A DNA stretch of 6,550 bases from Gallionellaceae bacterium (GTDB lineage Bacteria; Pseudomonadota; Gammaproteobacteria; Burkholderiales; Gallionellaceae). This document shows positions 1-6,550 of the stretch, piece by piece (position 1 is the first letter of the stretch; every line of letters starts with the position of its first letter). A model generated the notes under the pieces. That model worked only from the letters and a program-made list of their open reading frames with translations, did not search any database and was not told the DNA's origin. A program made the position numbers and the translations under genes. The stretch is from positions 1-6,550 of the forward strand of contig JAUSKS010000276.1 in assembly GCA_030646595.1 (NCBI GenBank), in the 5' to 3' direction.

Positions 1-319
1 TTTGCCGGAAAACTATGAGAACGATGTGTTATCTCCTTTCCGTGAAAATCTGGCCGGCGAGATAGCGCGCGCCTTGCAGCTTTTCTTTACCTCGACCCAG
101 TACAGTGAAATCAGTTACATCGTCCTGGCAGGTGGCTCTGCGACCTTGACTGGCCTCGATGACGCCGTGGCCACTCGCACCCAAGTAAACACTCTGGTGG
201 CTAATCCCTTTGCCCAGATGACTTTATCCAGCCGTATCAAACCACGCCAGTTACAAGCTGATGCCCCGTCTTTGATGATAGCCTGCGGCCTTGCCTTGCG
301 GAGGTTTGACCCTTCATGA
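1..319 (+). CDS. pilM: Type IV pilus assembly protein PilM, C-terminal part (5' end outside window)
   Basis: PilM is a cytoplasmic actin-like ATPase-fold protein that forms a ring under the type IV pilus machine and binds the N-terminal tail of PilN. About 105 residues are visible, roughly the last third of a family near 350 residues. The frame is open from the window edge; the TTG at position 2 is an internal Leu codon, not a start. Family signatures seen are the glycine-rich VLAGGSA at visible residues 41-47 (nucleotide-binding loop of the actin fold), ANPF further on, and the C-terminal DAPSLMIACGLALR. The stop TGA (317-319) overlaps the pilN ATG as ATGA, so translation of the two is probably coupled. 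Identity is secure from these motifs and from the pilNOPQ genes that follow. The promoter of the operon lies upstream of the window. Confidence 0.95.
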   Translation, partial: LPENYENDVLSPFRENLAGEIARALQLFFTSTQYSEISYIVLAGGSATLTGLDDAVATRTQVNTLVANPFAQMTLSSRIKPRQLQADAPSLMIACGLALRRFDPS

Positions 320-897
320 TACGCATTAACCTATTACCACATCGGGCCGAGAAACGTAAAGCGCGGCAGATACAGTTTATTGCTTTTAGCGTTATTTCCT
401 TGGTGCTGGGTGCCATTGTAGTGGGCTTGGTACATGCAGCCATCAGCGGCCAGATTGCCTATCAGCAACGCCGTAACCAATATCTGACTGAGGAAATTGC
501 TGTGTTGGATAAACAGATTGCGGAAATAAAGAAATTGCGCGAGCAAACTGCCGCGCTGCTATCACGCAAAACGGTAGTGGAAAATCTACAAAGCACCCGT
601 TCCGATGTCGTGCATCTGCTGGATCAAATGTTGCGCATTTTGCCGGATGGCGTGTATTTAAAATCCATTAAACAAACCGGCACTAAAATTAACCTTGTTG
701 GCAACGCTCAATCCAATGCACGGATTTCTACCCTGATGCGCGCGATTGAGGAATCCCCCTGGCTGGATGGGCCTGCACTGGTTGAAATTCACGCCGTGAG
801 TGCAAACACTACGCGCATGAGCGAATTTACCCTGAATTTTAATTTGACCAGGCTGGCACCTGCTCCGGCCAACGCTGCTGTTGTCAAGAATAGGTGA
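316..897 (+). CDS. pilN: Type IV pilus inner-membrane alignment protein PilN
   Basis: PilN is a bitopic inner-membrane protein that joins cytoplasmic PilM to the periplasmic PilO/PilP part of the pilus alignment subcomplex. The protein has 193 residues, a normal family length. The N-terminus carries the conserved INLLPHR segment (residues 4-10), which docks into PilM, followed by a basic stretch. A single transmembrane helix lies at about residues 21-42, then a coiled-coil region rich in Glu, Lys and Gln (about 50-90). A periplasmic ferredoxin-like domain follows (about 95-180, including LPDGVYLKSIKQ). The ATG start is supported by GGAGG at 300-304, about 11 bases upstream, and by the ATGA overlap with pilM. 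The next gene, pilO, starts 4 bases after the stop. Nothing is missing or broken. Confidence 0.96.
   Translation: MIRINLLPHRAEKRKARQIQFIAFSVISLVLGAIVVGLVHAAISGQIAYQQRRNQYLTEEIAVLDKQIAEIKKLREQTAALLSRKTVVENLQSTRSDVVHLLDQMLRILPDGVYLKSIKQTGTKINLVGNAQSNARISTLMRAIEESPWLDGPALVEIHAVSANTTRMSEFTLNFNLTRLAPAPANAAVVKNR
892..897 (+). promoter_or_regulatory. Ribosome binding site deciding the pilO start
   Basis: AGGTGA lies 4 bases before the ATG at 902 and overlaps the pilN stop codon. It favours ATG 902 over an in-frame TTG at 881, which would add only seven residues and has no comparable site. Starting at 902 gives the N-terminus MRLLEDLKNINPKDPG, which resembles PilO proteins of the family. Confidence 0.65.
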
Positions 898-901
898 GCG
901 T

Positions 902-1522
902 ATGCGGCTGCTTGAAGACCTGAAAAACATCAACCCTAAAGACCCTGGTGGTTGGCCATGGCTGGTGAAGATCAGCGCATGCGCAGCAATATTCATTGCC
1001 ATATTAGTGATGGGAGCAATATTTGACTGGCAAGGCCAATGGGAAATATTGGGGAGTGCGCAGCAGGAAGAGGTTAAACTGAAAGAAACCTTTCTGGTCA
1101 AGAAAAAAGAAGCAATTAATCTCGATATTATCAAAAAGCAGCTTACCGAAACCCAGCAATCTTTTGGCGCACTGCTTAAGCAATTACCAAACAAATCAGA
1201 GATGGATGCACTGTTGACCGATATTAACCAAGCAGGGCTGGGCCGCGGCTTGCAATTTGAGTTGTTCCGTCCCGGTGTTGAAACCATCAATGGCGTGTTT
1301 GCCGAACTGCCTATTACCATCAAAGTCACTGGAAATTATGACGACATAGGAAAATTTTCCAGTGACATCTCCCAGTTACCGCGCATTGTATCGTTAAGTG
1401 AAATCAGCGTTGCTCCTGCGGGTACGCAACTGGTCATGGATGCGACCGCCCGCACCTATCGTTATCTGGATGAAGAAGAGCTGTCAGCACAAAAGAAAGC
1501 AGCTCCGGGTGTGAAAAAATGA
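902..1522 (+). CDS. pilO: Type IV pilus inner-membrane alignment protein PilO
   Basis: PilO pairs with PilN as a periplasmic heterodimer in the inner membrane and contacts PilP, aligning the pilus motor with the secretin. The protein has 206 residues from ATG 902, within the usual range. Residues 1-20 are a short cytoplasmic tail (LEDLKNINPKDPGGWP), and one transmembrane helix spans about residues 21-41. A charged, Lys/Glu/Gln-rich coiled coil follows to about residue 95, then a ferredoxin-like domain at about 100-190 (for example GLQFELFRPG and LPITIKVTGNYDDIGKF). The C-terminal tail is Lys- and Ala-rich. The gene begins 4 bases after pilN, and its stop overlaps the pilP start as ATGA. Sequence conservation in this family is low, so the call rests on topology and gene order as well as on local similarity. 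Confidence 0.95.
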   Translation: MRLLEDLKNINPKDPGGWPWLVKISACAAIFIAILVMGAIFDWQGQWEILGSAQQEEVKLKETFLVKKKEAINLDIIKKQLTETQQSFGALLKQLPNKSEMDALLTDINQAGLGRGLQFELFRPGVETINGVFAELPITIKVTGNYDDIGKFSSDISQLPRIVSLSEISVAPAGTQLVMDATARTYRYLDEEELSAQKKAAPGVKK

Positions 1523-2031
1523 GAGCGGGATATTTAATTTTTCTGGCCTGTCTGCTGCTGAGCGCATGTGGTCGCGAAGAATTTCAGGATTTGCGTGACT
1601 TCGTTAAAAATGCAGGGGCTGATATGCGCGGCAAAGTTGATCCGCCTCCTGAAATCAAGCCCTATGAACCGATGACTTATGATAACTCGGTAGGACTACC
1701 TGACCCCTTTAAACCGCGCAAACCTGAGGTAAAAAGCGGGACTCGTGTCGGCCTCAATCAACCGGACTTTGAGCGGCATCGCGAAGCACTGGAAGAGTTC
1801 CCCTTGGAAAGCTTGAAAATGGTGGGGTTTTTATATCAGACCAAGATTGGCTATGCTATTGTCCGTTCGCCGGATAGCAAACTCCATCGCGTCAAAGTCG
1901 GCAATTATCTGGGCCAAAATTTTGGCCAGATCACTTCAGTAACGGAAACTGAAGTAACAATTAAGGAAGCGGTGCAAGACAGTGCGGGAGATTGGACAGA
2001 ACGCACGAGCATTCTGCAATTAATGGAATGA
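1519..2031 (+). CDS. pilP: Type IV pilus lipoprotein PilP
   Basis: PilP is a lipoprotein that bridges the PilN/PilO dimer and the periplasmic N-terminal domains of the secretin PilQ. The protein has 170 residues. A lipoprotein signal peptide ends in the lipobox LLSAC, so Cys17 is the likely lipidated residue. Gly at +2 gives no Asp retention signal, and family members are generally placed at the inner membrane. A flexible, Pro-rich linker follows (about 38-90, containing LPDPFKPRKPE). The C-terminal beta domain starts at about residue 95 (LESLKMVGFLYQ) and includes the KVGNYLGQNFGQI strand region. The start ATG overlaps the pilO stop as ATGA; only a weak GGGTG (1507-1511) precedes it, so coupling to pilO translation is likely. 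The stop lies 13 bases before pilQ. A palindrome lies in the 3' third of the gene. Confidence 0.95.
   Translation: MRAGYLIFLACLLLSACGREEFQDLRDFVKNAGADMRGKVDPPPEIKPYEPMTYDNSVGLPDPFKPRKPEVKSGTRVGLNQPDFERHREALEEFPLESLKMVGFLYQTKIGYAIVRSPDSKLHRVKVGNYLGQNFGQITSVTETEVTIKEAVQDSAGDWTERTSILQLME
1912..1927 (+). repeat. 16-base perfect palindrome inside pilP
   Basis: GGCCAAAATTTTGGCC reads the same on both strands, with its centre between 1919 and 1920. Allowing one unpaired G at 1913, complementarity extends outward to TCTGG (1908-1912) and CCAGA (1926-1930). It lies in the codons for residues 130-138 (YLGQNFGQI). A second inverted repeat follows at once: ACTTCAGT (1933-1940) and ACTGAAGT (1948-1955) around a 7-base loop. 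Palindromes of this size can arise by chance in a few kilobases, and no function can be assigned. Confidence 0.5.
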
Positions 2032-2034
2032 CCA

Positions 2035-2038
2035 GGAG
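2035..2038 (+). promoter_or_regulatory. Ribosome binding site of pilQ
   Basis: GGAG sits 6 bases before the pilQ ATG at 2045, just behind the pilP stop. It is the best-placed Shine-Dalgarno in the window, in keeping with the high copy number needed for a multimeric secretin (the latter is inference). Confidence 0.6.
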
Positions 2039-2044
2039 TTAACT

Positions 2045-4147
2045 ATGAAACAACATCAATACGCACTCAGGTTTATGGCCATCGCACTTGCAACAGGCAT
2101 GCTGGCCGCCCATGCGCAAGACAATCCCGATGTGCAAAATCCCGGTGCGCCCAGTTCTGGTGTACCAGCTTCTGACGTATCAGCGGCTGCAGTACCAAAC
2201 AGTATTCAATCGCTCAGTGCCAGCACTGCGTCAGATGGCAAACTAGTATTGAAGGTAGGGCTTAAAAATGCGCCTGCCACTCCGCCTCTGAATTTCACCA
2301 TCAATACCCCGCCGCGTATCGCTTTTGATTTTCCCAATACCTTAAATGAGCTGGGCAAATCTGTACAGGAATTCGCTGAAACCGAATTGCGTAGCGCCAA
2401 CATTGTGCAGGCAGGCACACGTACCCGCTTGGTGCTCAACCTTAACCATATGCTGGTATATGACACCCAGATAGCTGGTAATGACTTGCTCATCACTTTA
2501 CAGAGTAAAGCTGCCAATGCCACAGCCATGGAATCCAGCGCGCAATTTTCCGAGGCTAAACCGAGTGTACAAAAACACAGTCTGCGTGATGTCGATTTCC
2601 ATCGCGGTAAAAATGGCGAAGGGCGTGTACAAGTTGATTTGTCCGATGCCAGTGTGGGCATCGATGTCAAACAGCAAGGTAAAAATCTGATCGTAGACTT
2701 CATCAAAACCAGCTTGCCACGCAATCTGCAACGCAAGCTGGACGTTACGGATTTTGGTACCCCTATAGAAGGCATTGATATATTCGTGCAAGGGGACAAT
2801 GTGCGCATGATCATAGAGCCCAAAGGTTTGTGGGAACATGCTGCCTACCAGACCGATAACAAATTCATTGTGGAGGTTAAACCCATCGTGGATGACCCCA
2901 ACAAGCTGGTGAAAGGCAAGCAGATCGGCTACACCGGCGAGAAGCTGACACTGAATTTTCAGAATATCTCCACCCGTGAAGCGCTCACCGTCATCGCCGA
3001 TTTTACCAATTTGAATATTGTGATCAGCGACACTGTGGCGGGCAATTTAACCCTGCGTTTGAAGGATGTGCCGTGGGATCAAGCACTCGACATCATCCTG
3101 CAAAGCCGCGGCCTGGATATGCGCAAGAATGGTAATGTAATCCAAGTGGCGCCACGCGAAGAAATCGCCTCCAAAGAGAAGCTGAATCTTGCGGCGGATC
3201 AGGAAATTGCTGATCTTGAAACCCTGCAGACTGAAAGTTTCCAGTTAAGTTATGCCAAAGGGTCGGAGCTGGTGGCCTTGCTGTCCAATGACAAGCAGCG
3301 GATATTATCCAAGCGCGGTAGCGCAGTGGTGGATCAACGCACTAATACTGTGTTTATCCAGGATACCCCCACCCGCCTGGAAGAAGCACGCAAACTGATC
3401 AAACAAATTGATGTTGCAGTGCGGCAAGTAATGATAGAAGCACGTTTTGTGGAAGCCAGCGACTCTTTCAACCGCACCATAGGTGGCAGATTAGGGTTTA
3501 GCGGCCCGCTGTCTGCCGGGATGATACCCAATGGATTTACCAGTGGTAGCGGGGGCAGCAACAATATAAGCCTGCCGGGTGCATCAAGCGGAACGGGTGG
3601 CTTAAATCTGTCATTTTTTGATGTGGCTGCCTCTAAAACATTAGGCTTGGAGTTGAGCGCTTCTGAGCTGGACGGAAATACCAAATCCATCGCCAGCCCG
3701 CGTGTAGTGACCGCGAATGGAACCGAAGCGGTGATCGAGTCAGGCGTGGAAATACCCTATCTACAAGCCAGCAGCAGTGGTGCCACCAATGTTGCTTTCA
3801 AGAAAGCAACATTGAGCTTGAAAGTCACTCCACAAATCACTCCGGATGATAATGTGAACATGAAAGTAGATGTCAATCAGGATACGGTGGGAGATATATT
3901 TAGTGGCATACCGAGTATCAACACCAAACAGGTTAGCACCCAGGTATTGGTTGAAAACGGCGGTACAGTAGTTATTGGCGGCGTTTACACTCAGGGTACC
4001 AGCGATTCAACTTCCAAGGTTCCCCTGTTGGCCGATGTGCCAATTCTTGGCTGGTTGTTCAAAGAAAACACTAAAACCGATGCGAAAAGAGAGCTGTTGA
4101 TTTTTATCACCCCAAAAATATTATCGGAAAAACTGAATCTACGTTAA
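2045..4147 (+). CDS. pilQ: Type IV pilus secretin PilQ
   Basis: PilQ forms the multimeric outer-membrane pore through which the type IV pilus passes; it also serves DNA uptake in competent species. The protein has 700 residues. A Sec signal peptide covers residues 1-24, with probable cleavage after AHA, followed by a Ser/Ala/Pro-rich linker. Two AMIN peptidoglycan-binding domains follow at about 54-153 and 178-280. An N0/STN domain lies at about 298-370 (LTLNFQNISTREAL) and an N1 domain at about 395-457. The secretin core runs from about 460 to 695, starting at RQVMIEARFVEA and including KKATLSLKVTPQI, the signature VPLLADVPILGWLF (659-672) and ELLIFITPKIL. A Gly/Ser-rich stretch (about 487-523) lies near the start of the core. 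GGAG 6 bases upstream supports the ATG. It is the last gene of the pil operon and is followed by a terminator. Confidence 0.97.
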   Translation: MKQHQYALRFMAIALATGMLAAHAQDNPDVQNPGAPSSGVPASDVSAAAVPNSIQSLSASTASDGKLVLKVGLKNAPATPPLNFTINTPPRIAFDFPNTLNELGKSVQEFAETELRSANIVQAGTRTRLVLNLNHMLVYDTQIAGNDLLITLQSKAANATAMESSAQFSEAKPSVQKHSLRDVDFHRGKNGEGRVQVDLSDASVGIDVKQQGKNLIVDFIKTSLPRNLQRKLDVTDFGTPIEGIDIFVQGDNVRMIIEPKGLWEHAAYQTDNKFIVEVKPIVDDPNKLVKGKQIGYTGEKLTLNFQNISTREALTVIADFTNLNIVISDTVAGNLTLRLKDVPWDQALDIILQSRGLDMRKNGNVIQVAPREEIASKEKLNLAADQEIADLETLQTESFQLSYAKGSELVALLSNDKQRILSKRGSAVVDQRTNTVFIQDTPTRLEEARKLIKQIDVAVRQVMIEARFVEASDSFNRTIGGRLGFSGPLSAGMIPNGFTSGSGGSNNISLPGASSGTGGLNLSFFDVAASKTLGLELSASELDGNTKSIASPRVVTANGTEAVIESGVEIPYLQASSSGATNVAFKKATLSLKVTPQITPDDNVNMKVDVNQDTVGDIFSGIPSINTKQVSTQVLVENGGTVVIGGVYTQGTSDSTSKVPLLADVPILGWLFKENTKTDAKRELLIFITPKILSEKLNLR
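3787..3814 (+). repeat. Perfect 13-base inverted repeat inside pilQ
   Basis: The left arm CAATGTTGCTTTC (3787-3799) and the right arm GAAAGCAACATTG (3802-3814) are exact reverse complements separated by AA. In RNA this could fold as about 12 base pairs closed by a four-base CAAG loop. It covers codons 581-590 of pilQ (TNVAFKKATL), a conserved part of the secretin core, and keeps the frame open. No poly-U tract follows, so it is not a standard terminator. Function is unknown; it may result from codon choice in a Lys/Phe/Ala-rich segment. Confidence 0.75.
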
Positions 4148-4172
4148 CCGTTAATGCTGTTTCTATAAGATA

Positions 4173-4200
4173 GCAAAGCCCGGTTTTGCCGGGCTTTTGC
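4173..4200 (+). terminator. Rho-independent terminator after pilQ
   Basis: The arms AAAGCCCGG (4175-4183) and CCGGGCTTT (4189-4197) pair perfectly around the loop TTTTG. An outer GC/GC pair can extend the stem if T4198 is bulged. The T run is short (4195-4198) and then broken by GC, so termination may be incomplete. It lies 25 bases after the pilQ stop and separates the pil operon from aroK. Confidence 0.85.
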
Positions 4201-4235
4201 TTAGCTAGAGCAGGCTATAATTTTTCCGTTACAAT
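4193..4235 (+). promoter_or_regulatory. Probable sigma-70 promoter of aroK-aroB-dgt
   Basis: TATAAT at 4216-4221 is a perfect -10 box. No good -35 box exists at 16-18 bases spacing; the matching place (about 4193-4198, GCTTTT) falls in the 3' arm and T run of the terminator. Transcription would begin near 4228, giving a leader of about 14 bases. A second box, TACAAT at 4230-4235 (five of six matches), would place the start near 4242, the A of the aroK ATG. The absence of a -35 match is the main weakness. Confidence 0.55.
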
Positions 4236-4241
4236 CTCATT

Positions 4242-4811
4242 ATGCAGTCTGCCCCTACAAAACCAGTCAAACGCTCCTCCGGCAATATATTTCTGGTGGG
4301 CATGATGGGTGCAGGAAAAACCACAGTAGGTAAAATACTGTCCAGGCATTTGGGTAAAACCTTTATTGATAGCGATGTGGAAATTCAGCAACGCACCGGG
4401 GTCAATATCCCGCATATTTTTGACGTAGAAGGTGAAACTGGTTTCCGCCAGCGTGAAATTAATGTTATCCGGGAGTTGGTCCAGCTCGACAATATTGTTT
4501 TGGGTACAGGGGGAGGTGCCGTGCTGCATGAGCAAAACCGTGCTGCATTGCGTGCTAATGGCGTGGTAGTCTATTTGAAAAGCGCGGTGCATGACTTATG
4601 GCAACGCACCCGCCATGACCGTAACCGCCCCCTGTTGCAAACAGCCGACCCCTATGCCAGGCTAAAAGCACTGCATGAAGTACGCGACCCCATATATACC
4701 GAGCTGGCTGATCTTGTGGTAATGACGGGCAAGCAAAGTGCACAGAGTTTAGTGTTGCACCTGGAGCAGGAATTACATCGTTTTAGTACCGCTGAGCAGC
4801 TTAAAATATGA
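4242..4811 (+). CDS. aroK: Shikimate kinase AroK
   Basis: AroK phosphorylates the 3-hydroxyl of shikimate with ATP, the fifth step of the shikimate pathway, in the cytoplasm. The protein has 189 residues, slightly longer than the family core because of short N- and C-terminal extensions. The Walker A loop is GMMGAGKT (20-27). The shikimate site shows Asp45 in FIDSD, Arg69 in GFRQRE and the GGG of LGTGGGAVL (90-92). The lid contains DRNRPLL (126-132), and Arg148 in VRDPIY corresponds to the conserved C-terminal substrate arginine. Start choice: ATG 4242 is the only candidate before the P-loop, yet no Shine-Dalgarno precedes it (the preceding bases are TTACAATCTCATT). Translation may therefore use a short or absent leader. 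The stop overlaps the aroB start as ATGA. All key residues are present. Confidence 0.97.
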   Translation: MQSAPTKPVKRSSGNIFLVGMMGAGKTTVGKILSRHLGKTFIDSDVEIQQRTGVNIPHIFDVEGETGFRQREINVIRELVQLDNIVLGTGGGAVLHEQNRAALRANGVVVYLKSAVHDLWQRTRHDRNRPLLQTADPYARLKALHEVRDPIYTELADLVVMTGKQSAQSLVLHLEQELHRFSTAEQLKI

Positions 4812-5893
4812 AAACACTGACCGTCGGCCTGGCAGAACGTAGCTACCCCATCCATATCGGTAGCGGCTTATTGAGCCGTCCTGAATTATTGCTGCCCCAT
4901 CTGCCTCATAAAAAAACTGCCATCGTGACCAACACCGTGGTGGCACCGCTCTATCTGGAGTCCTTAAGCGCTTTGTTGCAAGCTCAGGGCATTACCGTGC
5001 TCCCCATTCTGCTGCCGGATGGAGAGCAATACAAGAATACTGAAACACTGGGACTGATTTACCAGGCATTGCTGACTCATCGCTGTGAGCGCACTACGCC
5101 ATTGATCGCGTTGGGAGGCGGAGTTATCGGCGACATGACAGGCTATGCGGCGGCTACTTATTTACGCGGTGTACCCTTTATTCAGATACCGACCACATTG
5201 CTGGCACAGGTAGATTCATCGGTGGGTGGCAAGACAGGTATTAACCATACCCTGGGCAAAAACATGATAGGGGCGTTCTACCAACCGCAAGCGGTGCTGG
5301 CTGACATTACCACGCTCAATACGCTGGCCGATCAGGAGCTGCGCGCTGGCCTGGCAGAAGTCATTAAATACGGCTTGATCCGCGATCTGGATTTTTTCCA
5401 ATGGTTGGAACAGAACATGGATAAACTGTTGGCACGAGATGCCAGCGCGTTGCAATATGCCATCACTTGCAGTTGCCAACACAAGGCTGAAGTGGTTGCT
5501 GCAGACGAACGCGAAAGTGGCGAGCGAGCGCTGCTCAATCTCGGCCACACATTTGGTCATGCTATCGAAACCGGTATGGGTTATGGTGAGTGGTTACACG
5601 GTGAAGCCGTGGCAGCAGGCACAATTATGGCGGCTGACCTTTCCTGTCGGCTGGGTTGGATTAGCGCGCAGGATACGGCGCGCATCCGCAGCCTGTTTGA
5701 ACGTGCCGGGTTACCTGTCCTCGGGCCGGCATTGGGCGAGGAGAAATATCTGCAACTGATGGGCCTGGATAAAAAAGTAGCGGGCGGGAAAATGCGTTTT
5801 ATTTTGCTCAAGTCCATAGGCCACGCAGTATTAAGCGCAGATGTTCCACCCAACTTGCTGCGCCAAACTTTGGCCGCATGCGTACATGACTGA
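4808..5893 (+). CDS. aroB: 3-dehydroquinate synthase AroB
   Basis: AroB converts 3-deoxy-D-arabino-heptulosonate 7-phosphate (DAHP) to 3-dehydroquinate, the second step of the shikimate pathway, using NAD and a divalent metal (zinc or cobalt). The protein has 361 residues, essentially the family length. Signatures seen in order are DGEQYKN (71-77), the NAD-binding [19 protein letters not shown] (103-121), and [20 protein letters not shown] (127-146). Metal ligands fit Glu184 in GLAEVIKYG, His247 in [10 protein letters not shown] and His264 in LHGEAVAAG. Lys227 in CQHKAEVV and the adjacent acidic segment ADERESG are also typical. The start overlaps the aroK stop as ATGA, with only a weak GAG about 11 bases upstream, so translation is probably coupled to aroK. 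The last 8 bases overlap the next gene. The pairing with aroK matches the conserved aroKB arrangement. Confidence 0.97.
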   Translation: MKTLTVGLAERSYPIHIGSGLLSRPELLLPHLPHKKTAIVTNTVVAPLYLESLSALLQAQGITVLPILLPDGEQYKNTETLGLIYQALLTHRCERTTPLIALGGGVIGDMTGYAAATYLRGVPFIQIPTTLLAQVDSSVGGKTGINHTLGKNMIGAFYQPQAVLADITTLNTLADQELRAGLAEVIKYGLIRDLDFFQWLEQNMDKLLARDASALQYAITCSCQHKAEVVAADERESGERALLNLGHTFGHAIETGMGYGEWLHGEAVAAGTIMAADLSCRLGWISAQDTARIRSLFERAGLPVLGPALGEEKYLQLMGLDKKVAGGKMRFILLKSIGHAVLSADVPPNLLRQTLAACVHD

Positions 5894-6550
5894 GCTTGCG
5901 CCTTATGCCATCAGCGAACACAATACGCGCGGGCGCGCAGTGCCCGAAGAAGCACCATTCGGACGCAGTGATTTCCAGCGTGACCGCGACCGGATTATTC
6001 ACTCTACTGCTTTTCGCCGCCTGGAGTACAAAACCCAGGTATTTGTTAATCACGAAGGTGATTTGTTTCGCACGCGGCTTACGCACAGCATGGAAGTGGC
6101 GCAAATTGCCCGCTCCATTGCTCGCTACCTTAAACTAAACGAAGACCTGGTAGAGGCCATCTCATTAGCGCATGACCTCGGCCACACGCCATTTGGCCAT
6201 GCCGGACAGGATGCGCTCAACACCTGCATGCACGAATTTGGTGGCTTTGAACACAATCTGCAATCGCTGCGCGTAGTAGATAAACTGGAAGATCATTATG
6301 CGGCCTTTGATGGCCTGAATCTGTGCTTTGAAACGCGCGAAGGCATACTCAAGCACTGCTCGCCTGCTAACGCGGCTACTCTGGGTGCGCTGGGCGAACG
6401 CTTTCTAAAGCAACAACGTCCCGCACTGGAAGCACAGATTGCCAATATGGCCGATGAAATCGCCTATAACAATCATGATGTGGATGATGGCTTGCGTTCC
6501 GGGTTACTGACGCTGGAGCAGATATCCTCAGTGCGTTTGTTTGCTGGTCA
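5886..6550 (+). CDS. dgt: dGTPase-like HD-domain triphosphohydrolase, N-terminal part (3' end outside window)
   Basis: Family members hydrolyse dNTPs, classically dGTP, to the deoxynucleoside and triphosphate; substrate range in this subgroup is less certain. The frame is open from ATG 5886 to the window edge, 221 codons, roughly 60% of a protein that is usually 370-400 residues. The family opening is seen at [29 protein letters not shown] (25-53), which covers the FRRL region, and in [15 protein letters not shown]. The HD metal site is His67, His96-Asp97 ([13 protein letters not shown]) and probably Asp190 in [26 protein letters not shown] (120-129) is also conserved. The start overlaps the aroB stop (ATGACTGA). 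No clear Shine-Dalgarno is seen, so reinitiation after aroB is likely. In betaproteobacteria this gene commonly follows aroKB. Wording fits the type 2 dGTPase-like subfamily. Confidence 0.93.
   Translation, partial: MTELAPYAISEHNTRGRAVPEEAPFGRSDFQRDRDRIIHSTAFRRLEYKTQVFVNHEGDLFRTRLTHSMEVAQIARSIARYLKLNEDLVEAISLAHDLGHTPFGHAGQDALNTCMHEFGGFEHNLQSLRVVDKLEDHYAAFDGLNLCFETREGILKHCSPANAATLGALGERFLKQQRPALEAQIANMADEIAYNNHDVDDGLRSGLLTLEQISSVRLFAG

Noticed and set aside
2..4. TTG as a start codon for the first gene
   Set aside because: The visible protein is only the C-terminal third of PilM, so this codon is an internal Leu and the gene begins upstream of the window.
881..883. TTG as the pilO start
   Set aside because: It would lie inside pilN and add seven residues. 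ATG 902 has AGGTGA at a sensible distance and a family-like N-terminus.
1017..1051. Nested inverted repeats in pilO (CAATATTT/AAATATTG enclosing TGGC/GCCA)
   Set aside because: The arms are short, AT-rich and widely spaced; similar pairs are expected by chance in a window this size.
658..1329. Long open frame (223 codons) on the - strand across pilN and pilO
   Set aside because: It is antisense to two well-supported genes. Its translation is Ser/Cys-rich with no recognisable domain, as expected from the complement of coding sequence.
2206..2823. 205-codon - strand open frame inside pilQ
   Set aside because: It is a shadow of the AMIN-domain region of pilQ. No domain is recognisable and there is no support for a start.
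5439..5759. 106-codon + strand open frame inside aroB
   Set aside because: It lies in another frame across intact aroB motifs (Glu184 to the C-terminal part); no family resemblance.
5896..6138. 80-codon + strand open frame at the start of the last gene
   Set aside because: It overlaps the dGTPase-like gene in a different frame. The frame from 5886 carries all the conserved HD-family motifs and stays open to the window end.
1..6550. Novel defence, mobile or secretion system
   Set aside because: All genes belong to known families in a gene order usual for betaproteobacteria. There is no integrase, transposase, repeat array, tRNA or unexplained gene, and the only gap over 20 bases is 94 bases long.

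Overview
The window is an ordinary chromosomal stretch from a betaproteobacterium, with every gene on the + strand. The gene order (pilMNOPQ, then aroK, aroB and a dGTPase-like gene) is typical of that class. The moderate base composition and the protein wording would fit the Nitrosomonadales (Methylophilaceae, Gallionellaceae or Nitrosomonas-like lineages). That lineage call is an inference, not a measurement.

Bases 1-4147 hold the type IV pilus alignment and secretin operon: the 3' end of pilM, then complete pilN, pilO, pilP and pilQ. The genes overlap by ATGA (pilM/pilN, pilO/pilP) or lie 4-13 bases apart, so they are probably one transcript with coupled translation. Their products would form one envelope-spanning machine. 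PilM is the cytoplasmic actin-like ring and binds the PilN N-terminus. PilN and PilO form an inner-membrane heterodimer, the lipoprotein PilP links that dimer to the secretin, and PilQ is the outer-membrane pore.

Bases 4148-4241 are the only real intergenic gap. They hold a rho-independent terminator closing the pil operon, followed at once by a consensus -10 box for the next operon.

Bases 4242-6550 hold aroK (shikimate kinase), aroB (3-dehydroquinate synthase) and the first 221 codons of an HD-domain dGTPase-like gene cut by the window edge. AroB and AroK catalyse the second and fifth steps of the shikimate pathway. The third gene belongs to nucleotide metabolism and is probably only co-transcribed with them. 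aroK/aroB overlap by ATGA and aroB/dgt by 8 bases.

I found no RNA gene, mobile element, CRISPR array or sign of horizontal transfer, and nothing that looks like an undescribed system. The points worth a second look are small: a perfect 13-base inverted repeat inside pilQ, a 16-base palindrome next to a second hairpin in pilP, and the Shine-Dalgarno-less, short-leader or leaderless start of aroK.
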